Part shown: positions 23,842 to 30,370 of the stretch, one piece after another | Position numbering within the stretch: position 1 is the stretch's first letter | Layout: each line of letters starts with the position of its first letter | Source: SIG440 sp045646865 | GTDB taxonomy: Bacteria; Bacillota; Clostridia; Monoglobales; Monoglobaceae | Direction of reading: 5' to 3' | Length of the DNA: 30,370 nt | NCBI GenBank assembly: GCA_045646865.1 | Contig: JAZRLM010000011.1 | Coordinates: 1 to 30,370, forward strand | The notes under the pieces: model-generated | What the model was told of the DNA's origin: nothing | Databases searched by the model: none | Seen by the model: only the letters and a program-made list of their open reading frames with translations | Translations under genes and position numbers: made by a program

Positions 23842-24081
23842 TCACACCTTTGCCGCTATTGCATTATTAAAAAACTCTGTAACATTTTCAGGGGTAACAG
23901 AATGAAAATCTTCATCAACCAGTACACACACACCCTGCTGACATTTACCAAGACAAAAAGTGCCGCCAAGCTCCACCTTATCACCAAGATTATTTTCATC
24001 TATAAGGCTCTGCAAAGCTTCAACAACTTGACGTGAACCCTTGATATGACACGAACTACCAATACAAACTGTTACCTTCAT
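23842..24081 (-). CDS. Thioredoxin-like [2Fe-2S] ferredoxin, copy 1 (first gene of the operon)
   Basis: A 79-residue thioredoxin-like [2Fe-2S] protein with ligands Cys6, Cys11, Cys43 and Cys47 and an extra Cys52. It shares the CxGSSCHIKGS opening with the next gene. As the first cistron behind the only strong promoter seen for this 17-gene unit, it sits where a redox-sensing or electron-delivery component would be made in the highest amount. RBS AAAGGA lies 10 bases before the ATG. The function beyond carrying a [2Fe-2S] cluster is not known. Confidence 0.85.
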   Translation of the reverse strand: MKVTVCIGSSCHIKGSRQVVEALQSLIDENNLGDKVELGGTFCLGKCQQGVCVLVDEDFHSVTPENVTEFFNNAIAAKV

Positions 24082-24150
24082 TTTTAATCAATCCTTTCAT
24101 ATATGGAGGACAATTTCACAGATATCCAAAATACCCCCAATTGTAATTTT

Positions 24151-24179
24151 ATTGTAACATACATAGCAGCAAAAATCAA
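24151..24179 (-). promoter_or_regulatory. Sigma-A-type promoter of the succinate/Hdr-Flx operon
   Basis: On the minus strand the -35 is TTGATT (24174-24179) and the -10 is TACAAT (24151-24156), with a 17-base spacer ending in TGT, an extended -10. The start would be near 24144, about 60 bases before the first ATG. No comparable promoter or terminator was seen in the short gaps between the 17 downstream genes. Confidence 0.65.
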
Positions 24180-24203
24180 TGGTTATCTACAAATTTCATC
24201 ACA

Positions 24204-24238
24204 TTGACAAATTTTTCACAATATATTTTGCAATATAT
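24204..24238. promoter_or_regulatory. Possible operator region: Rex-like imperfect palindrome plus AT palindrome
   Basis: Positions 24204-24221 read TTGACAAATTTTTCACAA. The right half is a perfect Rex half-site (TTCACAA) and the left half differs from its mirror image at two bases. Immediately beside it, 24221-24238 is an exact 7-4-7 palindrome (ATATATT-GCAA-AATATAT). Both lie 25-60 bases upstream of the -35. Rex is an NADH/NAD-sensing repressor that often controls hydrogenase and succinate genes in Firmicutes, so the location is suggestive. AT-rich DNA gives such matches by chance, and Rex sites usually overlap the promoter. Confidence 0.3.
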
Positions 24239-24297
24239 GTTTATTTTATTTAAATTGCTGACTGCGACGTTCTATATAAAGTTTAATCCATACAAAA

Positions 24298-24319
24298 AAG
24301 CAAGTCTTTCGACTTGCTT
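24298..24319 (-). terminator. Intrinsic terminator of the antiporter unit
   Basis: A perfect 9-bp stem (24298-24306 with 24311-24319) closes a 4-base loop that reads GAAA on the minus strand, a stable tetraloop. It is followed on that strand by a run of T (TTTTTT counting the stem end). This is a strong factor-independent terminator for transcription from the antiporter gene. Confidence 0.85.
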
Positions 24320-24410
24320 CAGACTGTCGAAGAACCCGTTTTGCGTTAAGCAAAAATCGGGTTCTTCGACAGTCTGAAATCAGAGCATATATAACTATAT
24401 GCTCTGATTT
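24318..24410. repeat. Two adjacent long hairpins, probable palindromic repeat element
   Basis: A 21-bp perfect inverted repeat (24318-24338 with 24358-24378) extends inward after a 2-base bulge by a further 6 bp (24339-24344 with 24350-24355). Directly next to it and overlapping by two bases, a 15-bp perfect stem (24377-24391 with 24396-24410) closes a 4-base loop. Neither is followed by a T tract on the minus strand. Stems this long are more than termination needs and look like a repetitive extragenic palindrome; they may also protect the 3' end of the message. Confidence 0.6.
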
Positions 24411-24432
24411 GTTATTTAATTATACTATAAAC

Positions 24433-26136
24433 CTATGCCTGCTTTTTTGAAGAAATCTTGTTAATTACAAACATTGTTGCAATTGTAAGAATTACAGCAA
24501 TGGGGAATACAATGTACCAATTCTGTATATAACCTGCAATTATGTATGAAACAAAGGATATAGCTGCAACTGTAATTGCATAAGGTAACTGGGTTGAAAC
24601 ATGGTTAAGGTGGTCACATTTTGCGCCTGCCGATGACATAATTGTTGTATCCGAAATTGGTGAGCAATGGTCACCGCAAACAGCACCTGCAAGACAAGCT
24701 GACATACCGATAATCTGAAGCGGGTCGCCTGCTTCAAAAATAACGGTAACAATAGGAATAAGAATACCAAATGTACCCCATGATGTACCAGTTGCAAAAG
24801 CAAGGATACAAGCAACAACAAAGATAACCGCCGGAAGAAGATTAGCCAAAGCACTTGCATCTGCAAGAAGTGTTTCAACATATGTAGCATAACCCATAAG
24901 GCTGTTTACATTCTTAAGTGCTGTCGCAAATGTAAGGATAAGAATGGGGGGTACCATAGCTATAAAGCCCTTGGGAACACATTCCATAGCATCCTTGAAT
25001 GTAATAAGTTTTCTGAGCATAAAGTAAGCAATTGTGATAACAAGCGCAATAATTGAACCCCAGGGAAGACCAAATGTTGCATCAGTATTACCAAATGAGC
25101 CAATGAAATTGCCTGCATTATCAGAACCGCCCCATATATCTGTACCAAAAAATCCACCAACATAAATCAGCGAAACAACACAAAGGGCAATAAGTACAAT
25201 TACAGGAAGAACAAGGTCAACAACTTTCGCTTTTCCTGCATCAACTGTTTCTGAATCTTCAATACGTTCGCCGCTTGTAAACAAATCTCCATTGTTAATA
25301 GCATTAAGTTCGTGAAGTTTCATAGGACCAAAATCCCATTTTTTCACGCATAAAGCAATTACAAATACAAATGTAAGAAGTGAGTAGAAGTTATAGGGGA
25401 TTGCCTGAACAAAGAGTGCGATACCTGACGTTCCTTCAGGAGCATAACTTGCAACTGCCGCTGCCCATGATGAAATTGGAGCAATCATACAAATTGGTGC
25501 AGCCGTTGCATCAATAAGATATGAAAGTTTTGCTCTTGAAATCTTATGGCGGTCAGCAACAGGAGTCATAACAGAACCAACTGTAAGGCAGTTGAAATAA
25601 TCATCAATAAAAATCAGCACACCAAGAACAAATGTTGCAAGCATTGCACCTGTTCTTGACTTGATGTTCTTTTCTGCCCATGCACCAAAGGCTGCACTAC
25701 CGCCTGCCTTGTTAATGAGTGCAACAAGAATACCAAGAACAACAAGGAATATAAATATACCTGCCGTACCTTCTACTGCACCGATAAGTCCATCGCCAAG
25801 CAACGCATCCATAGCATTTACAGGATTAAAATTGCAAGCAAAAAGTGCGGCAATAACAATACCTGCAAAAAGTGATGAATAAACTTCTTTTGTTACAAGT
25901 GCAAGAACAATTGCAAGAATCGGGGGAAGCAATGAAACTATTGTTGCATAATAGTTGCTTGAAGGTGCTACCTTTCCTGCACCACCACATTCCTCACATC
26001 CCGCAAGGATCTCACCAGCCTCGCTGCAAACTTCGCAGTCAACCATTACATTTGTCTTTACGGTAGTTGCACCAACAACAACTGCAATAATTGCAAGAAG
26101 AATCACAACAAGTTTAACTATGTTTGATTTTTTCAT
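24433..26136 (-). CDS. NhaC-family Na+/H+ antiporter with N-terminal four-cysteine insert
   Basis: A 567-residue protein with about a dozen membrane segments, of the NhaC superfamily. Conserved blocks include IDDYFNCLTVGSVMTP, DATAAPICMIAPISSW, GTSWGTFGI and CGDHCSPISDTT. It probably exchanges Na+ for H+; the same superfamily also contains malate/lactate antiporters (MleN-type), a tempting alternative beside a malate operon. After the first membrane helix, residues 34-54 form CEVC-x9-CEECGGAG, which looks like a single DnaJ-type zinc ribbon in a loop expected outside the membrane. I do not know a function for it. RBS GGAGA is 8 bases before the ATG. Confidence 0.87.
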   Translation of the reverse strand: MKKSNIVKLVVILLAIIAVVVGATTVKTNVMVDCEVCSEAGEILAGCEECGGAGKVAPSSNYYATIVSLLPPILAIVLALVTKEVYSSLFAGIVIAALFACNFNPVNAMDALLGDGLIGAVEGTAGIFIFLVVLGILVALINKAGGSAAFGAWAEKNIKSRTGAMLATFVLGVLIFIDDYFNCLTVGSVMTPVADRHKISRAKLSYLIDATAAPICMIAPISSWAAAVASYAPEGTSGIALFVQAIPYNFYSLLTFVFVIALCVKKWDFGPMKLHELNAINNGDLFTSGERIEDSETVDAGKAKVVDLVLPVIVLIALCVVSLIYVGGFFGTDIWGGSDNAGNFIGSFGNTDATFGLPWGSIIALVITIAYFMLRKLITFKDAMECVPKGFIAMVPPILILTFATALKNVNSLMGYATYVETLLADASALANLLPAVIFVVACILAFATGTSWGTFGILIPIVTVIFEAGDPLQIIGMSACLAGAVCGDHCSPISDTTIMSSAGAKCDHLNHVSTQLPYAITVAAISFVSYIIAGYIQNWYIVFPIAVILTIATMFVINKISSKKQA

Positions 26137-26194
26137 AAGTAAAATCTCCCATTCCGCCGCATTTGCAGCAAATTTGTATATGATTTATTAATTT

Positions 26195-26605
26195 TCATCT
26201 TGAGTTTTTGGGATTGACAATATCACGCCAATCAAGATCGCCGCGCTCTAATCCTCTTATCATAACTTCAGCCGTTGCACTATTTGTAGCAAGAGGAATG
26301 TTATGAACATCACAAAGTCTGAAAAGCGCCGAAACATCGGGCTCGTGTGGCTGAGCTGTAAGTGGGTCACGGAAAAACAGCACGAGGTCAATCTCGTTGT
26401 ACGCAATTCTTGCACCAATCTGCTGATCGCCACCCTGCGGTCCAGATAAAAACAAATTAACATCCAAGCCCGTTGCTTCTATAATAAGGCTTCCTGTTGT
26501 GCCCGTAGCACAAAGGTTATGTTTCGCTAGTATCGCCTTATAAGCAATACAAAAATCCACCATCAGTTCTTTTTTCTTATCGTGTGCAATTAAAGCTATG
26601 TTCAC
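26195..26605 (-). CDS. mgsA: Methylglyoxal synthase
   Basis: A 136-residue enzyme that converts dihydroxyacetone phosphate to methylglyoxal and phosphate, a bypass that relieves sugar-phosphate build-up. Expected active-site positions are visible: IAHD with His8, the phosphate-binding GTTG (35-38), GPQGGDQQIGA with Asp60, and His87 and Asp90 in PHEPD. The spacing of Asp60, His87 and Asp90 equals that in Escherichia coli MgsA (71, 98, 101). It starts with GTG, with GGAGG 8 bases upstream, and follows minD by 62 bases. Genes for MinD and MgsA are commonly adjacent in clostridia. The antiporter gene follows 58 bases downstream. Confidence 0.95.
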   Translation of the reverse strand: MNIALIAHDKKKELMVDFCIAYKAILAKHNLCATGTTGSLIIEATGLDVNLFLSGPQGGDQQIGARIAYNEIDLVLFFRDPLTAQPHEPDVSALFRLCDVHNIPLATNSATAEVMIRGLERGDLDWRDIVNPKNSR

Positions 26606-26667
26606 TTTTCTTTCCTCCTGTCAACCAGACTAAAATGTTATTTTAACTATGGAAATATTTACAGTAA

Positions 26668-27462
26668 TTACTTTTTGCCACCAAAAAGTTTTTTCCAACG
26701 CCTTTTAAAAGACTTATTTTCAAAACTCATAAGGGGAACATTGTCACCGCTAAGCCTTTTGGCAACGTTTCTGTATCCCTGACCCGCAACAGAATTTGAG
26801 TTAAGAACCGCAGGTTCGCCCTTGGCAGCCGAAACTATTATTTCGCGGTCATCTGCAACCACACCTATAAGATCAATACTAAGCATTTTGATTACATCAT
26901 CAACACTGAGCATATATCCGCCTTTTACCAGTTCGGGACAAATTTTGTTAATCATCGCATAATGTTCTTCAATTCCGTGGTCTTCAAGCAAACCTACAAT
27001 TCTGTCAGCATCGCGAACCGACGAAACATCGGGGGTTATCACAACCAACGCCTTGTCAGCAGCAGCAACGGCATTCCTGAAACCCTGCTCGATACCTGCA
27101 GGACAATCGATTAAAATAAAGTCATATTTATCCCTAAGTTTGTTGCAAAGTGCCCGCATCTGTTCCTCGGAAACTGCATCCTTATCCGTGGTCTGTGCTG
27201 CAGGAATAAACGAAAAACCCTCAAAGCGCTTATCCTTGATAGCTGCCTTTTCCGGCTCGCAAACATCATTAACAACATCAACCAAATCATAAACAATTTC
27301 ATTTTCAAGTCCCAAAACCACATCAAGATTTCGAAGGCCGATGTCTGTATCAATCAATAAAACTTTTTTGCCGAGTTTAGAAAGACCAACGCCAAGATTT
27401 GCTGTTGTTGTGGTTTTACCCACGCCTCCTTTGCCGGAAGTTATAACAATTACTTCTGCCAA
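26668..27462 (-). CDS. minD: Septum site-determining ATPase MinD
   Basis: A 264-residue deviant-Walker ATPase that places the division septum by membrane-bound inhibition of FtsZ. The N-terminus has the Walker A form GKGGVGKTT (10-18). LLIDTDIGLRNLD and ILIDCPAG follow. The last residues, FKRRWKKLFGGKK, form the amphipathic membrane-targeting helix typical of MinD. The start is TTG, with GGAGG 7 bases upstream. In many clostridia minC sits directly before minD; here the upstream neighbour is mrdA and no minC is seen. The gene has its own promoter. Confidence 0.95.
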   Translation of the reverse strand: MAEVIVITSGKGGVGKTTTTANLGVGLSKLGKKVLLIDTDIGLRNLDVVLGLENEIVYDLVDVVNDVCEPEKAAIKDKRFEGFSFIPAAQTTDKDAVSEEQMRALCNKLRDKYDFILIDCPAGIEQGFRNAVAAADKALVVITPDVSSVRDADRIVGLLEDHGIEEHYAMINKICPELVKGGYMLSVDDVIKMLSIDLIGVVADDREIIVSAAKGEPAVLNSNSVAGQGYRNVAKRLSGDNVPLMSFENKSFKRRWKKLFGGKK

Positions 27463-27503
27463 ATTTAAACCTCCTTACTCATCAAAAAGTCTTACACACA
27501 GTA

Positions 27504-27532
27504 ATATTAACACAAAATTCTGCAAATGTCAA
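27504..27532 (-). promoter_or_regulatory. Sigma-A-type promoter of minD
   Basis: On the minus strand the -35 is a perfect TTGACA (27527-27532), followed by 17 bases and TAATAT (27504-27509) with an extended TGT. The start would be about 35 bases before the TTG of minD. The rest of the 139-base gap between mrdA and minD shows no convincing terminator. Confidence 0.65.
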
Positions 27533-27601
27533 AGTATTCTTTGTTTTTTTGCAATAAAACTTAGTATTTCAAAGTTACTTCTCCATTCATATTTACTAAA
27601 A

Positions 27602-29638
27602 CTATTCCAGAATAGTGTTCATTGGTCTGACCTTATCCGAAACATCTGAAACCCCAAGATAATATTCAAATATATCCCTTGCGACCTGAGCCGCATAACG
27701 GCTTGTTGCTCCGTGTTCCAGCACAATTGCAACAGCGATTCTGGGGTTATCATAAGGAGCAAAACCAACAAATAAAACTGTATCACTACCCTGACTGACT
27801 TCGGCAGTACCGGTTTTGCCTCCTACCGGAATTTCAAAATCTTCAAAAACAGCCTTTGCGGTACCGTCCTCGGTAACTCGTCGCATACCGTCTTTAACCG
27901 CCGCAAGTGTTGTATCCGAAATTTCGTGCTGCGAACTTACAGTTGGCTCATTCATATATACAACCTCACCCGTGCTGTAGCTGCGCACTTCTTTTACAAG
28001 ATGCAACGCATACCTTGTTCCCTTGTTCATAACAGTAGCAACGTAACTTGCAAGCTGTGCAGGGGTAAACATATTATCCGACTGACCGATAGCTGCCTGA
28101 AGAGTATCTCCTGGATACCATTCAATATCCCTTGATTCCCGGAATTCCCTACTTGCAACAAGACCGTCAGCTTCGGAAAGTTCTATACCTGTTTTCCGTC
28201 CAAGACCAAAAGCTTTCGCATAACCTGACAATTTGTCAATACCAAGCAGTCTGCCTACCTCATAAAAGAAATAGTTACAGGACACACCTATTGCCTCTGA
28301 AACATTTATTGTACCATGAGTTTCACCTGTATTCTTCCATATCAAACAGGTAGGCTGATATGATGGTGCATAATATTTATAAACACCCATATCAGCAATC
28401 TGGGTTGAAGGCGTGATAATTCCTTCTTCCAATGCTGCAATTGATGTCAGCGGTTTAAATGTCGAACCGGGAGTATACGCACCGCCCAGAGCACGGTTAA
28501 GCAATGGATTCTTCGGGTCATTGAACAGTTCCGTATAATTCTTGGTGTATTGGGCAGGGTCATAATTTGGCAAAGATGCCATTGCAAGAACTTCGCCCGT
28601 ATCAATTTCAACAGCAACTGCCGCACCGCTGAAACAATCAGTTCCCTTATCACCCCGTGTAGCTTCAATATTTTTGGCAAGGGATTCTTCAGCAACCCTT
28701 TGCAGTTCCGAATCAATAGTCAGAACAGCATAATTTTCGGTTACCGGAGGTGTAACATTCAGAGTTTGGGATACCGAGCCGGATTTATTTTGTTCGACAC
28801 GTTTATAGCCGTCTTTTCCCTTAAGATACTTTTCAAGAACTTTTTCAAGGCCGTCTTTCCCTATAATATCGTTCATACCATAGCCTTTTTCTTTAAGTTC
28901 TTCATATTCTTCTTTATAGATAATATCTGTACGTCCAAGAAGATGCGCCGCCATATTTCCGTTTACATATTCACGCACGGGTTCTATCTCAACACTGATT
29001 CCGTTAAGTGCTACTGCACCCTCTTTCAATTTCTGAACAGTTTCCATATCAATGTTGTTTGCAAAGGTATATGGAGACATAACGCTGAATCCTTTGCTTT
29101 CCATAGTATATCTGACACCGACAACCTTCAGAGCATCAGTCCTGTCCCAATCCTTTGAAACATCGTATTTTTCTATATAATAATCCACCACTTCATCTGC
29201 CGTACTGTACTTCTCAAGTTTTTGCTCTTTTTTCCAGTCAGCAAGGGCTTTTTCGGGATTTTTGCTGCGAGAAAAATCAAATTCATACGGATCACCTGCA
29301 ACGGGGAAATCATTAATATATTCAATGTTGCCTGCTTCAAAAATATTTATCAGATTATATATTGTTTTGTTAATGATTGAGTCATCATTGCCGATATCCT
29401 GAATCTGTACATAGTAACCCATTCGGTTGGTAACCATAGGTCTGCCGTATCTGTCAAATATTTCACCTCTTGGCGATTTTATCGGATAGGCGCGTACAAG
29501 ACGGTTTTGTGCCTGTTCTTTATACTCTGAACCATGAATAATCTGCAGGCTAAAAAGCCGTGCCACGCATATCATCGTGAACACGGCAAGAAAGCAAAAT
29601 ATTAAAATAAAACGAGCTTTCAGGCCTTTTTTATCCAA
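27602..29638 (-). CDS. mrdA: Penicillin-binding protein 2, elongasome transpeptidase
   Basis: A 678-residue class B PBP that cross-links peptidoglycan during rod elongation, working with RodA and MreBCD. One N-terminal membrane anchor (about 9-30) is followed by the dimerisation region containing SPRGEIFDRYG. The transpeptidase domain has the active-site Ser392 in STFK, SCN at 453-455 and KTGT at 608-611. A loop of about 120 residues (90-210), rich in charge and absent from shorter PBP2 proteins, is common in clostridial homologues. The start is TTG, overlapping the last codons of mreD by 8 bases, with AAGGG 8 bases upstream; the pair should be translationally coupled. Confidence 0.93.
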   Translation of the reverse strand: MDKKGLKARFILIFCFLAVFTMICVARLFSLQIIHGSEYKEQAQNRLVRAYPIKSPRGEIFDRYGRPMVTNRMGYYVQIQDIGNDDSIINKTIYNLINIFEAGNIEYINDFPVAGDPYEFDFSRSKNPEKALADWKKEQKLEKYSTADEVVDYYIEKYDVSKDWDRTDALKVVGVRYTMESKGFSVMSPYTFANNIDMETVQKLKEGAVALNGISVEIEPVREYVNGNMAAHLLGRTDIIYKEEYEELKEKGYGMNDIIGKDGLEKVLEKYLKGKDGYKRVEQNKSGSVSQTLNVTPPVTENYAVLTIDSELQRVAEESLAKNIEATRGDKGTDCFSGAAVAVEIDTGEVLAMASLPNYDPAQYTKNYTELFNDPKNPLLNRALGGAYTPGSTFKPLTSIAALEEGIITPSTQIADMGVYKYYAPSYQPTCLIWKNTGETHGTINVSEAIGVSCNYFFYEVGRLLGIDKLSGYAKAFGLGRKTGIELSEADGLVASREFRESRDIEWYPGDTLQAAIGQSDNMFTPAQLASYVATVMNKGTRYALHLVKEVRSYSTGEVVYMNEPTVSSQHEISDTTLAAVKDGMRRVTEDGTAKAVFEDFEIPVGGKTGTAEVSQGSDTVLFVGFAPYDNPRIAVAIVLEHGATSRYAAQVARDIFEYYLGVSDVSDKVRPMNTILE

Positions 29639-30140
29639 TTACGTCACCCTTATCAGTATAAAGAAATTTCGCAAAACGTTTTATTATAAAATAAAGAGGT
29701 ACAGATGCAACCATATTGTATCCGCATTCGGGAAGAACTATTTTCGCAAGTGATTGGAAAAAGCTTACGTTTTCGGTACGCATGAAGGCGATAAAACAAA
29801 AAATTGATTCATACAGCAAAGTACCAGCCAGCACAAACGCCAATGTAACCAACAAATTATTATTGCTTATAATTCTTGCATAAAAATGTGATATACAAAA
29901 ACCTAAAAGCAATCCAATAACGGAATTAAGCCCCCATATACCGCCTACAAGCATATCCAAAGCAAAACCGGCGACAAATCCTACCGCTCCACCCTCTATC
30001 CTATCGCAAAAACAGCATACAACAATTATATAAATCAGAAACAGATTGGGTTTTATACCGAAAATTTCAATACAGTCCAGCCAGGTTGCCTGAAGTACAG
30101 AAAAAATCAGCAAAAAGCCTCCGTGTATTGTAGTTTTCAT
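29631..30140 (-). CDS. mreD: Rod shape-determining protein MreD
   Basis: A 169-residue protein (from the chosen ATG) with five or six membrane segments and the MreD pattern of short hydrophobic helices (FLLIFSVLQATWLDCI; GFVAGFALDMLVGGIWGLNS). It is a membrane part of the elongation complex with MreC, RodA and PBP2. The ATG at 30140 gives the usual family length and puts the first helix near the N-terminus. Only a weak TGGA precedes it. An in-frame extension to 30278 runs through palindromic non-coding DNA and is rejected. MreC would be expected upstream, beyond or at the window edge. Confidence 0.87.
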   Translation of the reverse strand: MKTTIHGGFLLIFSVLQATWLDCIEIFGIKPNLFLIYIIVVCCFCDRIEGGAVGFVAGFALDMLVGGIWGLNSVIGLLLGFCISHFYARIISNNNLLVTLAFVLAGTLLYESIFCFIAFMRTENVSFFQSLAKIVLPECGYNMVASVPLYFIIKRFAKFLYTDKGDVIG

Positions 30141-30370
30141 AATAATTTCCATAGCCTTTCTGCCCACGAACAGTAATCCAAAAATGCATACATCGCCTAT
30201 CGTGGGCTGATAAGGCGTATAAAGGATTTCCGCACATCGCCGTTTCGTGACTTTTGTCACGAAATATCGGCGGTGCAATATATTCCGCCGGAGGCATAAC
30301 GTGATTTTTCACGTTATTCGCTCTTTAAATCTGGATATATTTTAGTATACCCGGCAACAGAAATCCGGCA
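30141..30370. other. Non-coding, hairpin-rich region upstream of mreD
   Basis: These 230 bases contain four inverted repeats: 30162-30169 with 30200-30207 (8 bp), 30243-30251 with 30256-30264 (9 bp, TTTT loop), 30268-30273 with 30285-30290 (6 bp, all GC) and 30296-30304 with 30309-30317 (9 bp, TTTT loop). At the edge, 30314-30370 is open in one minus-strand frame (18 codons, ending YPDLKSE and TAA). It could be the tail of an upstream gene such as mreC, but I cannot confirm this. A -10-like TATACT (minus strand, near 30344-30349) is visible without an assessable -35. Confidence 0.55.
30162..30317. repeat. Compound palindromic repeat, MITE- or REP-like
   Basis: Four hairpins are packed into 156 bases. 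Two of them share the core CGTGA-TTTT/CTTTTG-TCACG, and the block ACATCGCC recurs at about 30189 and 30235. The GC-rich centre (CGGCGG and CCGCCG) contrasts with the AT-rich flanks. The structure is what a non-autonomous palindromic element or a structured RNA leader would look like. Copy number in the genome is unknown from this window. Confidence 0.5.

Larger units (their letters stand above)
24082..24432. other. Intergenic region between the antiporter and the succinate/Hdr-Flx operon
   Basis: This 351-base gap has no credible gene. From right to left it holds three successive hairpins ending the antiporter unit (24298-24410), an AT-rich stretch with a possible operator (24204-24238), the promoter (24151-24179) and a 60-base leader. 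The leader contains a small TGTGAAATTGTC element (24109-24120, minus strand) that partly resembles the upstream operator-like site. Confidence 0.7.

Noticed and set aside
24298..24410. CRISPR array or riboswitch
   Set aside because: The repeats are inverted, not direct with spacers. The hairpins lie downstream of the antiporter gene and upstream of the next promoter, so they cannot be a leader of the following operon.
28550..29158. Plus-strand open frame of 202 codons
   Set aside because: It lies wholly antisense to mrdA, whose motifs and length are complete. It has no ribosome binding site of note and its translation (Phe, Ile and Ser rich) looks like a reverse-strand artefact.
30141..30278. 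MreD extended by 46 residues upstream
   Set aside because: The extra codons come from palindromic DNA and give an unlikely Arg/Cys-rich leader. The ATG at 30140 gives the normal family length.

Overview
The window looks like the chromosome of an anaerobic, low-to-moderate GC Firmicute of the class Clostridia. The signs are strong GGAGG ribosome binding sites, frequent GTG/TTG starts, a mreD-mrdA-minD-mgsA neighbourhood, [FeFe]-hydrogenases, Fe-S flavoenzymes and no respiratory membrane subunits. Every gene I can support is on the minus strand, so the window is best read from right to left. No tRNA, rRNA, CRISPR array, transposase or phage gene was seen.

Right end (about 24.4-30.4 kb): a hairpin-rich non-coding patch, mreD and mrdA (PBP2) for cell elongation, minD behind its own promoter and without an adjacent minC, methylglyoxal synthase mgsA, and an NhaC-type antiporter carrying an unusual four-cysteine insert. 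This unit ends in a cluster of three hairpins, the last with a T tract.

Centre (6.9-24.1 kb): one tightly packed 17-gene unit, apparently driven by a single good promoter at 24151-24179. In transcription order it encodes two thioredoxin-like [2Fe-2S] proteins, a PAS-containing sensory-type [FeFe]-hydrogenase, a SpoIIE/PP2C phosphatase, a group B-like [FeFe]-hydrogenase, a malate dehydrogenase with an LDH fold, fumarase, HdrB, HdrC, HdrA, FlxD (MvhD-like), FlxC, FlxB, FlxA, an Fe-S fumarate reductase subunit, a flavoprotein fumarate reductase subunit, and an AspT/SucE-family transporter. The simplest reading is a soluble succinate-forming branch (oxaloacetate to malate to fumarate to succinate, then export). 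In it, NADH oxidation by FlxABCD-HdrABC would be bifurcated between fumarate (high potential) and ferredoxin (low potential), with ferredoxin electrons available for H2 formation and an H2-sensing module encoded with it. The gene families are known. The coupling of Hdr-Flx to FrdAB is my inference and is the most interesting point in the window.

Left end (1-6.8 kb): a surface polysaccharide operon behind its own promoter (6764-6792). It encodes a GtrA-like protein, a hexapeptide acyltransferase, a Wzx-type flippase, a GT32-type glycosyltransferase, a GtrII-like membrane glucosyltransferase, a YdjC/ChbG deacetylase, an initiating sugar-phosphate transferase and a GT4 glycosyltransferase cut by the window edge.

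Several start sites were moved to codons with a properly spaced ribosome binding site: the GtrII-like protein, flippase, acyltransferase, AspT-like transporter, FlxA, FlxB, FlxD, sensory hydrogenase and MreD.
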